Assembly: GCA_964451955.1 (NCBI GenBank)
Contig: CAYVKG010000008.1
Coordinates: 23,275 to 87,274, forward strand
Reading direction: 5' to 3'
Length of the DNA stretch: 64,000 nucleotides
Origin: JAPLNB01 sp964451955
Lineage (GTDB): Bacteria; Planctomycetota; Phycisphaerae; Tepidisphaerales; Tepidisphaeraceae
Part shown: positions 40,667 through 50,241 of the stretch, one piece after another
Position numbering within the stretch: the first letter of the stretch is position 1
Layout of the letters: every line of letters begins with the position of its first letter
Notes under the pieces: model-generated
What the model saw: only the letters and a program-made list of their open reading frames with translations
The model's database searches: none
What the model was told of the DNA's origin: nothing
Translations under genes and position numbers: made by a program

Positions 40667-42804
40667 ACGCCTGTCCCCCCAGGCGACGACGACGCCACCG
40701 CCCGCCATTTGAAACACGCGCCGCACTTGCGCGCAGGGCTCGGACCCGTCGCCGAAACGGTCACCGCCCCAGGCGCATTTGGCTTCGTCGCCACGTAGCG
40801 GTGGTTCGTCAGCGACATCAGCATCATGTCGCCTCGCATCAGATTCACCCACTGGAACGACTCGGCATTGCCGGGCTTGGCTCCTCCAAGATCCTTCAGA
40901 ATCACCCCCTCAGGAGCAGCCGACACAAATCGACCATTGCACGCCTTCAGCCCCACACGCCCCTTGCCCAAGTCAATCACCTCAAACTGCGCCTCCGCCG
41001 CGCCCGCAATCCCTGAGTCCGAGCCGACGTTCACCAGCAACATGCTCCGCTCATCGGCGGCCAGATAGCTCCCGTCCGCGCCGCTGCTCAACATTATTGT
41101 CTTGCCCAGAGGAATCTCCCGCTCAATGCCCCGGGCCCGGGGTTCCTCCACCGTGAAGTTGTCAAAATCGGCGTAACCGCCCGGCCGCCCACCGGTGTTG
41201 TAGTGGAACAGCGCCGGCCGAACCCCCTGAAACGTCCGAAGCTGGAAGATCATCGTGAACGCTTTGCCCAGTGGCGCAAACGCCTTGCCATCGGCGCTCC
41301 AACTGAACACGGCCTCGTCCGTGTCGAAGTTGCACGCCACACGCAGCCACAGCCGCTCAGGAGGATTGGCCGGCCCGACGGTCACAGAATTGAGCCGTGC
41401 GGACCCGGCGCCTCCTCGCCCTCCTCCAACACCCGTCGTGTCAAGCATCTGCAGCGACCGGCCCTCCGCAGTCTTCACCACCCCAATCCAGGCATAAGGA
41501 GAACTCAGCAGCGCCAGCCCGGCCGTGTCACCCTCCGCCATCCCGGAACTGTCCAACTCCACCGTCATGATCGACTCGGGCCCCGGCGGACGCTGACAAA
41601 GGCTGTTGCGGGCGGTGTAGAAATCCCTGGCAGGCAGTGAATGAAGACGCAGCATCCCCGGCCTCTCCGTGAGTGACCACTTCGAGTCGTCCGGTACATG
41701 ATTCCACTGCCAATGCCGATTCAGTTTGCCCCCCTCGAAGCCGTCATCATGAACGAACGCGGGCTTCGGTTCCTGCATGTGGCCCGTCCCGGGCTTGATC
41801 CACGTGTTCGGCGCCTTCCGTAAATTGCCCGGCAACCCGATCAACGGAAAACCGTCGGCCCACGTCACAGGTACCAACGCCACCATCCGCCCGGCGCTGC
41901 CATGATCCGACATGATGATGCTCCACCACTCACCCGACGGCGTGTCCACGATGCCCCCCTGGTGCAGCCAGAGCCCACGGTCGTTCGGCCTCGCTCGAAG
42001 CGGGGCGGTCCCCGTCACCCCCAGCGATTCGCCCTCCACCATCAGCGTGGCCCTCCATGGGCCCTCAATCGAGTCGGCCACCGCAACCATCTGATTCACA
42101 GGTCCACCCGGAATCGCCGAAACATTCACATATTTCCCGTTGATCTTGTAAAGGTGGTGCCCTTCACCCATCCGCACGTTCAACTGCCTTCTCGGTGCGT
42201 CGACCTTGAACGACCGCACCTCCTCGCTCAGTTCTTCGATCGGATACGGAGCACGCGCACCGGAAATGATGTACACCTTGCCATCATCATCGAACAGCAC
42301 CGACAGGTCGTGCCGACCGGGAAGCTGATTACGCTCCCACGGGCCTTCAATTGACTTCGAACGGAAAACCTGCAGCCCAACACCGTTCACATTCGAAAAA
42401 ATGTAGAACACCCCCTTGTGATAACGAATACACGGGGCCCATATGCCTCGGCCGTATACGTCACCACCTTCCAGGCGAAAGGCCGGCCCCAAATCCAGCC
42501 GATCCATGCAGTACCCGACCAGCTCCCAGTTCACCAAATCCCTCGAATGCATGATCTGCAACGCGGGATTCATGTGCATCGTCGTCCCCACAAGGTAATA
42601 GTCCTCCCCAACCCGTATGACGTCCGGGTCTTCAAATTCCTCATAAAAAAGCGGATTCGAGTACGTCCCGTTCCCGTTGTCGGCCGTCCAATGCCGTCCC
42701 GCGTCCGCTACTGCCCGCGATGAACCCGGCGCTGTAGCCCCAAAAGCACAGGCCATCACCAACATCAGGTACCCCAAGCCCCCAACACTTGACCAACGTC
42801 CCAT
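40663..42804 (-). CDS. Secreted GH43 glycosidase (xylosidase/arabinofuranosidase) with C-terminal beta domains
   Basis: 713 aa, signal peptide at 1-33 and AAAGGAG seven bases before the ATG. The five-bladed propeller carries the GH43 catalytic acids: Asp in EFEDPDVIRVG (about 59-61), Asp in RHDLSVLFDDDG and Glu in RMGEGHHLYK. Residues ~350-540 form the beta-sandwich (GH43_C2 type) that follows the propeller in xylosidases. The last ~130 residues look like a beta-trefoil (GSYLAADERSMLLVNVGS, GRVGLKACNGRFVSAAPEG, NHRYVATKP), a fascin-like or ricin-like carbohydrate-binding unit. Activity on xylan or arabinan side chains is likely. Confidence 0.88.
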   Translation of the reverse strand: MGRWSSVGGLGYLMLVMACAFGATAPGSSRAVADAGRHWTADNGNGTYSNPLFYEEFEDPDVIRVGEDYYLVGTTMHMNPALQIMHSRDLVNWELVGYCMDRLDLGPAFRLEGGDVYGRGIWAPCIRYHKGVFYIFSNVNGVGLQVFRSKSIEGPWERNQLPGRHDLSVLFDDDGKVYIISGARAPYPIEELSEEVRSFKVDAPRRQLNVRMGEGHHLYKINGKYVNVSAIPGGPVNQMVAVADSIEGPWRATLMVEGESLGVTGTAPLRARPNDRGLWLHQGGIVDTPSGEWWSIIMSDHGSAGRMVALVPVTWADGFPLIGLPGNLRKAPNTWIKPGTGHMQEPKPAFVHDDGFEGGKLNRHWQWNHVPDDSKWSLTERPGMLRLHSLPARDFYTARNSLCQRPPGPESIMTVELDSSGMAEGDTAGLALLSSPYAWIGVVKTAEGRSLQMLDTTGVGGGRGGAGSARLNSVTVGPANPPERLWLRVACNFDTDEAVFSWSADGKAFAPLGKAFTMIFQLRTFQGVRPALFHYNTGGRPGGYADFDNFTVEEPRARGIEREIPLGKTIMLSSGADGSYLAADERSMLLVNVGSDSGIAGAAEAQFEVIDLGKGRVGLKACNGRFVSAAPEGVILKDLGGAKPGNAESFQWVNLMRGDMMLMSLTNHRYVATKPNAPGAVTVSATGPSPARKCGACFKWRAVASSSPGGTGV

Positions 42805-42995
42805 GCTGTCGCTCCTTTAAATCACCTCGCCCTCAACTGATCGGCCTTTGCCTCACCACTGTCCACCGCCATTCTACACACCCACACAACTCCGGTAACG
42901 CTCCTGAGCCCCGGATTCCGAAAACGAACTGACGACCCTGAACACGCACGATCGCACTGGACGTCTCCCAGGCCTCTCCGTACGCTCTGCAAGGA

Positions 42996-44183
42996 ATGAG
43001 CGAATCGGCCGCGCCAAGAACACCGCCTTTGCAGTTTGAAATCGTTGCGCATGAAGGACGCGCGCGATCGGGCCGGGTGGTCACACGACATGGAGCGTTT
43101 GATACTCCTGCCTTTATGGCGGTTGGGACTCAGGGATCCATCAAAGGCCTTTTGCCTGACCATGTGGCGCGCACTGGAACGCAGATTGTGCTGGCCAACA
43201 CCTACCACCTGATGCTCAGGCCGGGGCATCAGGTTGTCGCAACACTGGGAGACCTCCATCGGTTCATGGCGTGGCACGGGCCCATCCTGACCGACAGCGG
43301 GGGGTTCCAGGTGTTCTCCCTCGCCGATCTCAACAGAATCACCGACGAGGGCGTGGTGTTTAAGAGCCACATCGACGGCGCAACTGTCAAATTGACACCC
43401 GCCCTGAGCATGGAGGTCCAAAATGCTCTGGGCGCGGACATCATCATGGCTTTTGACGAATGTCCCCCCGGCGCGGCCCCACGCGAATATCACCAGCAGG
43501 CGGTCAACCGGACTCTGAGGTGGGCAGGCCAATGTCTCGCCTACCACAAACGCGCCAACGACCAGAGCCTGTTTGGCATCGTCCAGGGCGGCATCCATCA
43601 CGATCTACGCGCCATGTGCGCGCAGGCTTTGGTCGCGATGGACCTGCCAGGGTATGCCATCGGCGGATGTGCCGTCGGGGAAGGTTTCGATGGAATGAAG
43701 AGCGTCCTCCAATTCACTACCCCCATCCTCCCCCAGCAAAAGCCCCGATATCTCATGGGCGTCGGCTATCCACGCGATATCGTCGAAGCAGTGGCCAACG
43801 GTCTCGATATGTTCGACTGCGTGTTGCCCACCCGAAATGGTCGAAACGCGTATGCCTTTACCTCCAGTGGCGCATTGAGGTTAAGAAATAGCCAGTATCA
43901 CAACGACCCCAGCCCCATCGAAGAGGGCTGTGACTGCTACGCCTGCGGCAATTTCTGCCGGGGCGCGATCCGGCACTTTTTTTTCGCCGGCGAGATGCTT
44001 GGCCCCGTATTGGTTTCTGTGCATAATGTGCGGTTCTATCAACGCCTGATGGCGGACATCAGGCTCGCGATTGGCCGGGGGACGTTTGAACGATTCAGGC
44101 AAGAAGACCCTCGGTGCCTCATTGGGCCTGCGGGGGATGATGCCAAAAACGGCGACCGTGTCAGTGCAAAGGAGAGACCTTGA
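42996..44183 (+). CDS. tgt: Queuine tRNA-ribosyltransferase
   Basis: 395 aa. Catalytic Asp in ILTDSGGFQVFS and nucleophile Asp in GLDMFDCVLPTRNGRN; zinc site at the C-terminus made of CDCYAC, a third Cys and a His. Tgt exchanges guanine for preQ1 at the wobble position of Asp, Asn, His and Tyr tRNAs. It heads the familiar tgt-yajC-secDF order, where its stop overlaps the yajC start. AAGGA lies unusually close (2 bases) to the ATG at 42996. Confidence 0.97.
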   Translation: MSESAAPRTPPLQFEIVAHEGRARSGRVVTRHGAFDTPAFMAVGTQGSIKGLLPDHVARTGTQIVLANTYHLMLRPGHQVVATLGDLHRFMAWHGPILTDSGGFQVFSLADLNRITDEGVVFKSHIDGATVKLTPALSMEVQNALGADIIMAFDECPPGAAPREYHQQAVNRTLRWAGQCLAYHKRANDQSLFGIVQGGIHHDLRAMCAQALVAMDLPGYAIGGCAVGEGFDGMKSVLQFTTPILPQQKPRYLMGVGYPRDIVEAVANGLDMFDCVLPTRNGRNAYAFTSSGALRLRNSQYHNDPSPIEEGCDCYACGNFCRGAIRHFFFAGEMLGPVLVSVHNVRFYQRLMADIRLAIGRGTFERFRQEDPRCLIGPAGDDAKNGDRVSAKERP

Positions 44184-44539
44184 GGCAGATGTTCGACATG
44201 TTGGCGGCGGCGAGTCCAGCGACAACCAGGCCCGTGGATGTCCCCTGGTGGGCCCAGCTGTTGCAGAATCCCATCTATCTGATGGTGATCGTCCTCGTCA
44301 TCTTTTACGTGTTTGTCATTCGTTCCAAACAAAAGCAGGACCGCGCCAGACGCGATATGCTCGGACAACTCAAACGCGGCGACCGAATTCAAACCATCGG
44401 CGGGATCATGGGCACCGTCGTCGAAGCCCGAGAGGGCGAAGTCGTCGTCAAGGTCGACGAAAGCTCCAACACCAAAATCCGATTCGTCCGCAGCGCCATC
44501 CATCGCGTCGTCGAAGAAGAGAAACCCGCCGCAAAATGA
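44180..44539 (+). CDS. yajC: Preprotein translocase subunit YajC
   Basis: 119 aa. A TTG start at 44180 is chosen because GGAGAG lies 5 bases before it and it overlaps the tgt stop (TTGA); the next ATG at 44189 would be 14 bases from that site. One transmembrane helix (IYLMVIVLVIFYVFVI) is followed by the conserved YajC cytoplasmic domain (LKRGDRIQTIGGIMGTV...VKVDESSNTKIRFVRSAI). YajC associates with SecDF next to the SecYEG channel. Confidence 0.95.
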   Translation: MRQMFDMLAAASPATTRPVDVPWWAQLLQNPIYLMVIVLVIFYVFVIRSKQKQDRARRDMLGQLKRGDRIQTIGGIMGTVVEAREGEVVVKVDESSNTKIRFVRSAIHRVVEEEKPAAK

Positions 44540-44600
44540 CCGGCGCTCACGCAGACATCGGGCTCCTCGAATTTCGCTCGTGGCATTTGGGATATTCGGT

Positions 44601-47600
44601 ATGGAACAGAAATTCTCCGGTCGATTTACGCTGATTGCAATTGTGGTCCTCGTCGGGGTCCTCGGTATCTTCTGGCCCCCGGGAAGACTTCTCAACTTCG
44701 AGATCCCCTGGTCCAAAAAACTCAATCTCAAACCGGGCATCGATATCAGCGGCGGCACCAGCCTCCTCTACGAAATCAAGGCTCCCCCGGGCAGCGCAGA
44801 TCCCGAGCTGGCCCAGAAAGTCGCCGACTCCCTCAAAAAGCGCGTCGACCCCGAAGGCGTCAGGAACCTTGTCTGGCGTCCCCAAGGCTCCACGCGACTC
44901 GAGATCCAGATGCCCATGACCGCCGGCACCCAGGAGTCCCGCGAAGCCAGAAAGCAATTCGCCGCCGCACAGGCCGGCCTCGAAGACACCAACATCCGCG
45001 TCGCCGAAGTCAAAGCCACCCTCCTCATGCCCCAAGGCCCACAACGTGACGCCAGACTCCAACAACTGGCCATGGGAAATGCCGCCCGAGTCGATATCTT
45101 CGGTCGACTCGACAAGGCCTTGCAACGCCTCAGGGACGCCGAAAAAGCCAACAACCCCCAGGAAAAAGTCGACGCTCGCGACGACATCGCGGCGATCGAA
45201 AAAGAACTCGACGAGACCAACCTCCCCGTCTCTCGCCTACAGGCAGACCTCGACCTGATGCAGTCCTCCATCGACAAGTTCCAAAGAACTCAAGACAAAA
45301 CCAAACTCGCCGAGAAATTCAAGGAACGCGACGCCAAGATCGCTCAATACCTCGCCAAAGCCGATAACTTCCCCGCCAGACGGCAGGCTATCAAGGATTT
45401 CGTCGCCGCCTACGACGCCTACGCCAAGAGCAAGGGCAGCCTCGACGATGCCGAAGACCTCAAACGCCTCCTCCGCGGGTCCGGCGTCCTCGAATTCCAT
45501 ATCGTCGTCACCGACCAGCAGGTCATCACTGGCATGGCCGACCGACTGCGATCCGACGGCCCCACGCCCAAACCCGGCGATACCATGCGATGGTACGAAA
45601 TCGATCGCCCTGACCAGTTCCGCGGTCACCACATCGAAACCTACGGCGATCGAAAGTGGATCCTCGCTTACACAACCCCCGATGAGTCCATGGTCCACCG
45701 AGAGGGCGCCCGGCAATGGGGATTGAGCCGAGCCTATCCCGAAACCGATCGCCAGACCGGCGAACAGGTCGTCGGCTTCGAGTTCGACGATCAGGGCGCC
45801 GTGCTGTTTGGTGACCTCAGCGGACGCCACATCGGCAAGCCCCTCGGCATCGTCCTCGACGACAAAATGATCAGCGCCCCCAATCTCCGCTCACAAATCC
45901 ACAAAAACGGCCAGATCTCAGGCAACTACAGCAAACAGGAACTCGACTACCTCATCCGAACCCTCAACGCCGGATCCCTGCCCGCCAGGCTTGAGGATGA
46001 GCCCATCAGCGAGCGAATCGTTAGCCCCACCCTCGGAAAGGACAACCTCAGGGCCGGATTCATGTCCTGCATGGTCGGACTCGTCGTCGTCGCCGTCTTC
46101 CTCATCGGTTATTACTACTTCGGCGGCTCCGTGGCCATGATCGCCGTCATCCTCAACATGGTCATCATCGTCGGCGTGCTCGCCATGTTCGGCGCCACAT
46201 TCACCCTTCCAGGCCTCGCAGGCCTCGTGCTCACCCTCGGGTCCGCCGTCGACGCCAACGTCCTCATCTTCGAACGACTGCGCGAAGAGCAGTTCCGCGG
46301 CCTCTCCGTCCGAATGGCGATCCGAAACGCCTATGACCGCGCCGCTACCGCCATCCTCGACTCCAACGTCATCACCATCATCACCTCCCTCGTCCTCTAC
46401 TACTTCGGCAGCGAGGAAGTCAAGGGATTCGGGCTCACCCTCCTGATCGGTATCGCCAGCAGTCTCTTCACCTCCTTGTTTGTCACCCGAACCGTCTTCG
46501 ATCTCCTGCTCGAGAAGCAGATGATCAGAAAACTCGGGAGCCTGCCCCTCTCCTATCCCAAATGGGACCACATGCTCCGCCCTAACATCGACTGGCTCGG
46601 AAAAGCGTGGATTGCCGTGGCCTTCAGCATCGTTGTCCTCGGCGTCGGAATGACCGTCTACGTCGTGCAAGGCCGAAATATGTACGACATCGAGTTCGTC
46701 TCCGGGACCAGTGTGCAGTTCGAACTCAAAGAACCCGTCAGCCGCGAACAACTGATGAGCTGGATCACCAAGCGGGAATTCGAAAATGACCTCCCCGCCG
46801 TCCAGGCAATCGCGGTCGGAAGTGGCTCGGTCGGCACGGAATATGAGATCGTTACCCCCAACGAAAACGCTTCCCAGGTCAGAGCGGCACTCATGACCGC
46901 GCTCCAGGATAAACTCAACGTCGATGTCCCCTCCCAGTTCGATGGCTTTGACGCGACCTTCGAACAGGCCAGAGAAAACAAGATCGTGCGCATGGCCGAC
47001 GCCAGTGCCGCCGACGCCATCCCTTGGGCCAAACCCGCCATCCTCTCACACGCGGGCGGAATGGTCATCTCCCTCTCTCGCCTGAACCCCGCCTTGACCG
47101 TCAAACAAATCTCCGACCGCCTCGAACGAGCAAGGCTCCAGCCCGACCGCGCCAACATGCCCTATCGCGACATCACCGTCCTCGTGCCCGGTGATCCCAA
47201 ACAACCCTCCCAGGAGGCAATCATCCTTGTCGCCGACGAGGCCCTCGGACAAAGCCCCGATGAAGCCAAGTGGCAGGAGGTCCTCGCCAGGCCCATCTGG
47301 AAACTCGTCACCGAGGCCGTCAACAAGCCGGCGCAGTTGTCAAAAGTCAGCAACTTCAACGCCCAGGTCGCCCGCGGAACCATGTGGGCGGCCATCAATG
47401 CCCTCGTGTTGTCCCTCCTCCTCGTCATGGTCTACGTCTGGATGCGCTTCGGAAACCTCAAGTACGGCGGCGCTACCGTCGTGGCAATGCTGCATGACGT
47501 GTTCTTCGTCATCGGCGCCATCGGATTGAGCCATCTGTTGGCCCAAACATGGTTCGGACGTGAGGTCCTCCTCCTCGAACCCTTCCGAATGAACCTCACC

Positions 47601-47978
47601 CTCGTCGCCGCTGTCTTGACCGTCATGGGTTACTCCATGATGGACACCATCGTCGTCTTTGACCGGGTCCGCGAAAACCGCGGCAAGTACGGCTATGTCA
47701 GCAAGCAGATCATCAACGACTCCATCAATCAAACTCTGTCGCGAACCTTGATCACCGGCGGAACCACCATCGTTACCGTCTTCGTCATGTATGTTTTCGG
47801 TGGACCCGGCCTCCATGGCTTTACTTTTGCCCTCCTCGTTGGCATAGTGGTGGGCACATATAGTTCAATCACGATCGCCGCGCCCATTCTGTTGTGGGGC
47901 GGAAAAGACGTCCACACGGAGGCCGCGGCGGATCGGAAGCTGCCGACGTTCCCAAAACTGCAGCAAGCTAGGCAGTAA
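44601..47978 (+). CDS. secDF: Fused protein translocase SecDF with coiled-coil insertion
   Basis: 1125 aa from the ATG at 44601; the open frame to 44313 covers yajC in another frame and is rejected. SecD and SecF halves are joined in one chain. The SecD half begins with a TM helix and LKPGIDISGGTSLLYEI, has GVLEFHIVV of the P1 region and LPARLEDEPISERIVSPTLGKD before its TM cluster; the SecF half starts near WLGKAWIAVAFSIVVLG with DIEFVSGTSVQFEL and ends in AAVLTVMGYSMMDTIVVFDRVREN. Residues ~111-292 are an Ala/Lys/Glu/Asp-rich, largely coiled-coil insertion within the SecD periplasmic region, absent from standard SecD. SecDF uses the proton or sodium gradient to pull exported proteins. Confidence 0.95.
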   Translation: MEQKFSGRFTLIAIVVLVGVLGIFWPPGRLLNFEIPWSKKLNLKPGIDISGGTSLLYEIKAPPGSADPELAQKVADSLKKRVDPEGVRNLVWRPQGSTRLEIQMPMTAGTQESREARKQFAAAQAGLEDTNIRVAEVKATLLMPQGPQRDARLQQLAMGNAARVDIFGRLDKALQRLRDAEKANNPQEKVDARDDIAAIEKELDETNLPVSRLQADLDLMQSSIDKFQRTQDKTKLAEKFKERDAKIAQYLAKADNFPARRQAIKDFVAAYDAYAKSKGSLDDAEDLKRLLRGSGVLEFHIVVTDQQVITGMADRLRSDGPTPKPGDTMRWYEIDRPDQFRGHHIETYGDRKWILAYTTPDESMVHREGARQWGLSRAYPETDRQTGEQVVGFEFDDQGAVLFGDLSGRHIGKPLGIVLDDKMISAPNLRSQIHKNGQISGNYSKQELDYLIRTLNAGSLPARLEDEPISERIVSPTLGKDNLRAGFMSCMVGLVVVAVFLIGYYYFGGSVAMIAVILNMVIIVGVLAMFGATFTLPGLAGLVLTLGSAVDANVLIFERLREEQFRGLSVRMAIRNAYDRAATAILDSNVITIITSLVLYYFGSEEVKGFGLTLLIGIASSLFTSLFVTRTVFDLLLEKQMIRKLGSLPLSYPKWDHMLRPNIDWLGKAWIAVAFSIVVLGVGMTVYVVQGRNMYDIEFVSGTSVQFELKEPVSREQLMSWITKREFENDLPAVQAIAVGSGSVGTEYEIVTPNENASQVRAALMTALQDKLNVDVPSQFDGFDATFEQARENKIVRMADASAADAIPWAKPAILSHAGGMVISLSRLNPALTVKQISDRLERARLQPDRANMPYRDITVLVPGDPKQPSQEAIILVADEALGQSPDEAKWQEVLARPIWKLVTEAVNKPAQLSKVSNFNAQVARGTMWAAINALVLSLLLVMVYVWMRFGNLKYGGATVVAMLHDVFFVIGAIGLSHLLAQTWFGREVLLLEPFRMNLTLVAAVLTVMGYSMMDTIVVFDRVRENRGKYGYVSKQIINDSINQTLSRTLITGGTTIVTVFVMYVFGGPGLHGFTFALLVGIVVGTYSSITIAAPILLWGGKDVHTEAAADRKLPTFPKLQQARQ

Positions 47979-48010
47979 CGTCGCCTTCGCCCGAGAGTGC
48001 TTGGACCCGG

Positions 48011-48028
48011 CGGCTCCCCGCGGAGCCG
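48011..48028. other. GC-rich hairpin after secDF, without T-run
   Basis: CGGCTCC, 4-base loop, GGAGCCG, perfect 7-bp stem about 33 bases after the secDF stop. No T-run follows, so it is not a standard Rho-independent terminator, but it may protect the 3' end or help Rho-dependent ending. Confidence 0.4.
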
Positions 48029-48190
48029 ACTATCAGTGAAACGGCGCCGACACCGCCTCTGTGCGGAGCCGGCGCAACGAAAAGTTGGTGATTTGAGGTC
48101 TGCTATGACGAAAGATCCCGGCTGATTGAAGCGGGCCTCTACGACCGATAATTAAAGAATGCGAGTCTCTGTGGGAAAGGAGTCCCTAAC

Positions 48191-49189
48191 ATGCGCAAGG
48201 ATGTGAAGCTCGGGCTGGCTGTTGGCGGTATCTTGTTTGGGGCCGTTCTGGTTTATGTCCTCTTCTTCGCCGGCGGAAATCCCAACAAGATCCCAAATAA
48301 CCAGCAAGCACTCGCTCCAGTTCCCCAGATCCGGAACTCCGCAAACACAGACCCTCAATCCACAGGAACACACACCGAGACCACCCACGTCGGCTCGACC
48401 CCCAACTACGCCGATTCGACCGGCATCGGAAACCCAACTGTGGCGATCGGCGGCCCGGCGACTCGCCCCGCTGACGCCGCATCCACCGTTACAGCCCACT
48501 CCGCCCCCTCCGGCCCACCAAGCGATGCCGTCGCTGCCAGTTCCGACACCGTAACGCGATCCGGAGCATGGGATTGGCGACAAGCCCTCGACCGCGGTGC
48601 CGGCGCCGACCTCTTGTCCCGAAGCGCCACCCCCCATGACAGCACTCCTTCAACCGACCCAACCACTGAACGCACCGCAACAACCGACTGGCGCGCGGCA
48701 CTCACCGGCACCGAAAGCACCGCCGGTCACTCACCAATCCCATCTCGCATTCATCTCGTCAAGCCCGGCGAAACCCTCTGGTCCATCGCCAAGGCAGAGT
48801 ATGGCAACGCCGCCTATGTCTCCCACCTCCTCAGGGCCAATCCCAAACTCAATCCCAACCGCGTACAGGCAGGTCAGAAACTCGTGATACCCAGCAAGGC
48901 CGACGTCGTCCCCACAAACCCTCAAACCCCTCCCCCCCAGGCAAACAAGCCCCTTGACCCCACCAAAGAGTACCGCGTTCAGGCCGGTGACAGTCTCACG
49001 ACCATCTGTAAACGGCTCTACGGATCGGCCGCAGGAGTCGCCAAACTCTATGAATTGAACAAACAATTGATCGGACCCAATCCATCAGCCCTCAAAGTAA
49101 ACATGGTCCTGCGCTTGGCTGAGGCGCCAAATGCCAAAAACGCCGAAACGACCCCCAGCGCCATGCCCGTCGCAGGATCCTTGCAGTAA
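48191..49189 (+). CDS. Membrane-anchored protein with two LysM domains
   Basis: 332 aa, AAAGGAG nine bases before the ATG. An N-terminal TM helix (LAVGGILFGAVLVYVLFFA) is followed by ~150 residues of Thr/Pro/Ala-rich linker and two LysM modules: RIHLVKPGETLWSIAKAEYGN... to LVIPSKAD (about 190-240) and EYRVQAGDSLTTICKRLYGS... to VLRLAE (about 258-315). LysM binds N-acetylglucosamine chains of peptidoglycan. The protein probably links the membrane to the wall; no enzymatic domain is present. Confidence 0.85.
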   Translation: MRKDVKLGLAVGGILFGAVLVYVLFFAGGNPNKIPNNQQALAPVPQIRNSANTDPQSTGTHTETTHVGSTPNYADSTGIGNPTVAIGGPATRPADAASTVTAHSAPSGPPSDAVAASSDTVTRSGAWDWRQALDRGAGADLLSRSATPHDSTPSTDPTTERTATTDWRAALTGTESTAGHSPIPSRIHLVKPGETLWSIAKAEYGNAAYVSHLLRANPKLNPNRVQAGQKLVIPSKADVVPTNPQTPPPQANKPLDPTKEYRVQAGDSLTTICKRLYGSAAGVAKLYELNKQLIGPNPSALKVNMVLRLAEAPNAKNAETTPSAMPVAGSLQ

Positions 49190-49220
49190 ACCGGAATTCA
49201 CGGGGTTGTGGTGTTTTCGC

Positions 49221-49257
49221 AGGGCGGTCTCAGGGCGACCGCCCTCTCTGTTGCTTC
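49221..49257 (+). terminator. Probable terminator of the LysM gene
   Basis: Perfect 9-bp stem AGGGCGGTC / GACCGCCCT (49221-49229 and 49237-49245) with a 7-base loop, followed by a pyrimidine stretch with interrupted Ts (CTCTGTTGCTTC). Confidence 0.5.
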
Positions 49258-49591
49258 TCCGACAAACTCACGCTCCCACACCCTCAGCATCAACCCCAAT
49301 ACCTGCCACCCATCAGAAAAACGTCATTCCCCACACCTCCACCGGAAAGCCAATTCCCGCACCTCGCCACAACAACCAACCGGGAGGGCAAACAGCACAC
49401 CATCCGTCCGTGATTGGCGTGGACCCCCCCTAGGCCACGCCCACCACAGACTTCCGTTGTGACTCGCCCTCCCGGTGCGATCCGGCAAGACATCCTCGTT
49501 CCATCGCCTCTCATCCCACTTCCGCGGCAACAACCCACACCCCTCTTCTCATGCCCCTCCGCTACCCCCATGCACGCACAGGCCCGGTACC
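49258..49591. other. Non-coding C-rich stretch
   Basis: About 330 bases between converging genes. Strongly C-rich on the + strand, with short open frames in several phases, none with a ribosome site or recognisable product. I see no repeat or RNA structure in it. Confidence 0.5.
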
Positions 49592-50191
49592 CTACCGCCA
49601 CGCCTTCTCCAAACGACCCACGGAAAAACCACGACCTACAGCACGCCGCGACATTATGCTCCTCCACAGCCGAGCCGTGTCACCGTCCAGAACCGATTCG
49701 TGCCACCGAAACCAGGCAAATGTGCCCTCCGTGGGAATCATCTCCACAAATCGCGCATCATCCGCTAGTTGGTGAAGAATGAACGCCGTCACATACGGGT
49801 CCCCTGCCGAGCAGTGTTCAGGCTCCCGTGGCCACAGCCCCTCCGGACCCTGCAGCCACGCAAGGTACCCAAGCCCACGCTCGATCGCGGAACCAAATCC
49901 GCAACCGCACATCAACGCTCGCAGGCACAGGGCCGTCACCATCGGGTTCCCGAATCCACCCGTCCGTTCCTGCCCGCACAGGATCGTCCGGATCATCCGC
50001 CCATACACCGCGGCGCTTGACTGATTCAATTCGTCCAGGCGAATGACAGCCATAGCCGCAACCGGAATCGCCTTCGCCAACTCCGTCGCGGCACGCAGCG
50101 ACGTCTCGGGACGCACGTCCATCAAAAGAGACAACATCCGACTGTAATCCCGAGCATTCCAAAGCCGTTCGATTTGGCGAACCGTGATCAT
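49592..50191 (-). CDS. Small alpha/alpha-repeat protein (prenyltransferase/terpene-cyclase-like fold)
   Basis: 199 aa. GGGAGG five bases before the ATG is a strong ribosome site. The first ~75 residues are helical. Residues ~85-160 contain two repeats of the type Q/GGFGNPMVTALCLRAL ... YLAWLQGPEGLWPREPEH ... PYVTAFIL, the pattern of alpha/alpha-toroid prenyltransferase and squalene-cyclase folds. The protein is far too short for those enzymes, so it is either a small repeat protein of unknown role or a fragment. It is preceded by a near-consensus promoter with a perfect palindrome over its -10 box, so it is likely controlled by a dedicated repressor. Confidence 0.6.
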   Translation of the reverse strand: MITVRQIERLWNARDYSRMLSLLMDVRPETSLRAATELAKAIPVAAMAVIRLDELNQSSAAVYGRMIRTILCGQERTGGFGNPMVTALCLRALMCGCGFGSAIERGLGYLAWLQGPEGLWPREPEHCSAGDPYVTAFILHQLADDARFVEMIPTEGTFAWFRWHESVLDGDTARLWRSIMSRRAVGRGFSVGRLEKAWR

Positions 50192-50219
50192 CCAAACCTC
50201 CCTTGCACGATAGGAGTTA

Positions 50220-50241
50220 GTTAGGGTAATAGTACCCTAAC
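50220..50241. promoter_or_regulatory. Perfect palindromic operator over the -10 box
   Basis: GTTAGGGTA, 4-base centre, TACCCTAAC: perfect 9-bp arms. The -10 hexamer of the leftward promoter lies at its middle, so a bound protein would block RNA polymerase. GGGTAAT in the left arm recurs 45 bases upstream (50269-50275). Confidence 0.6.
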
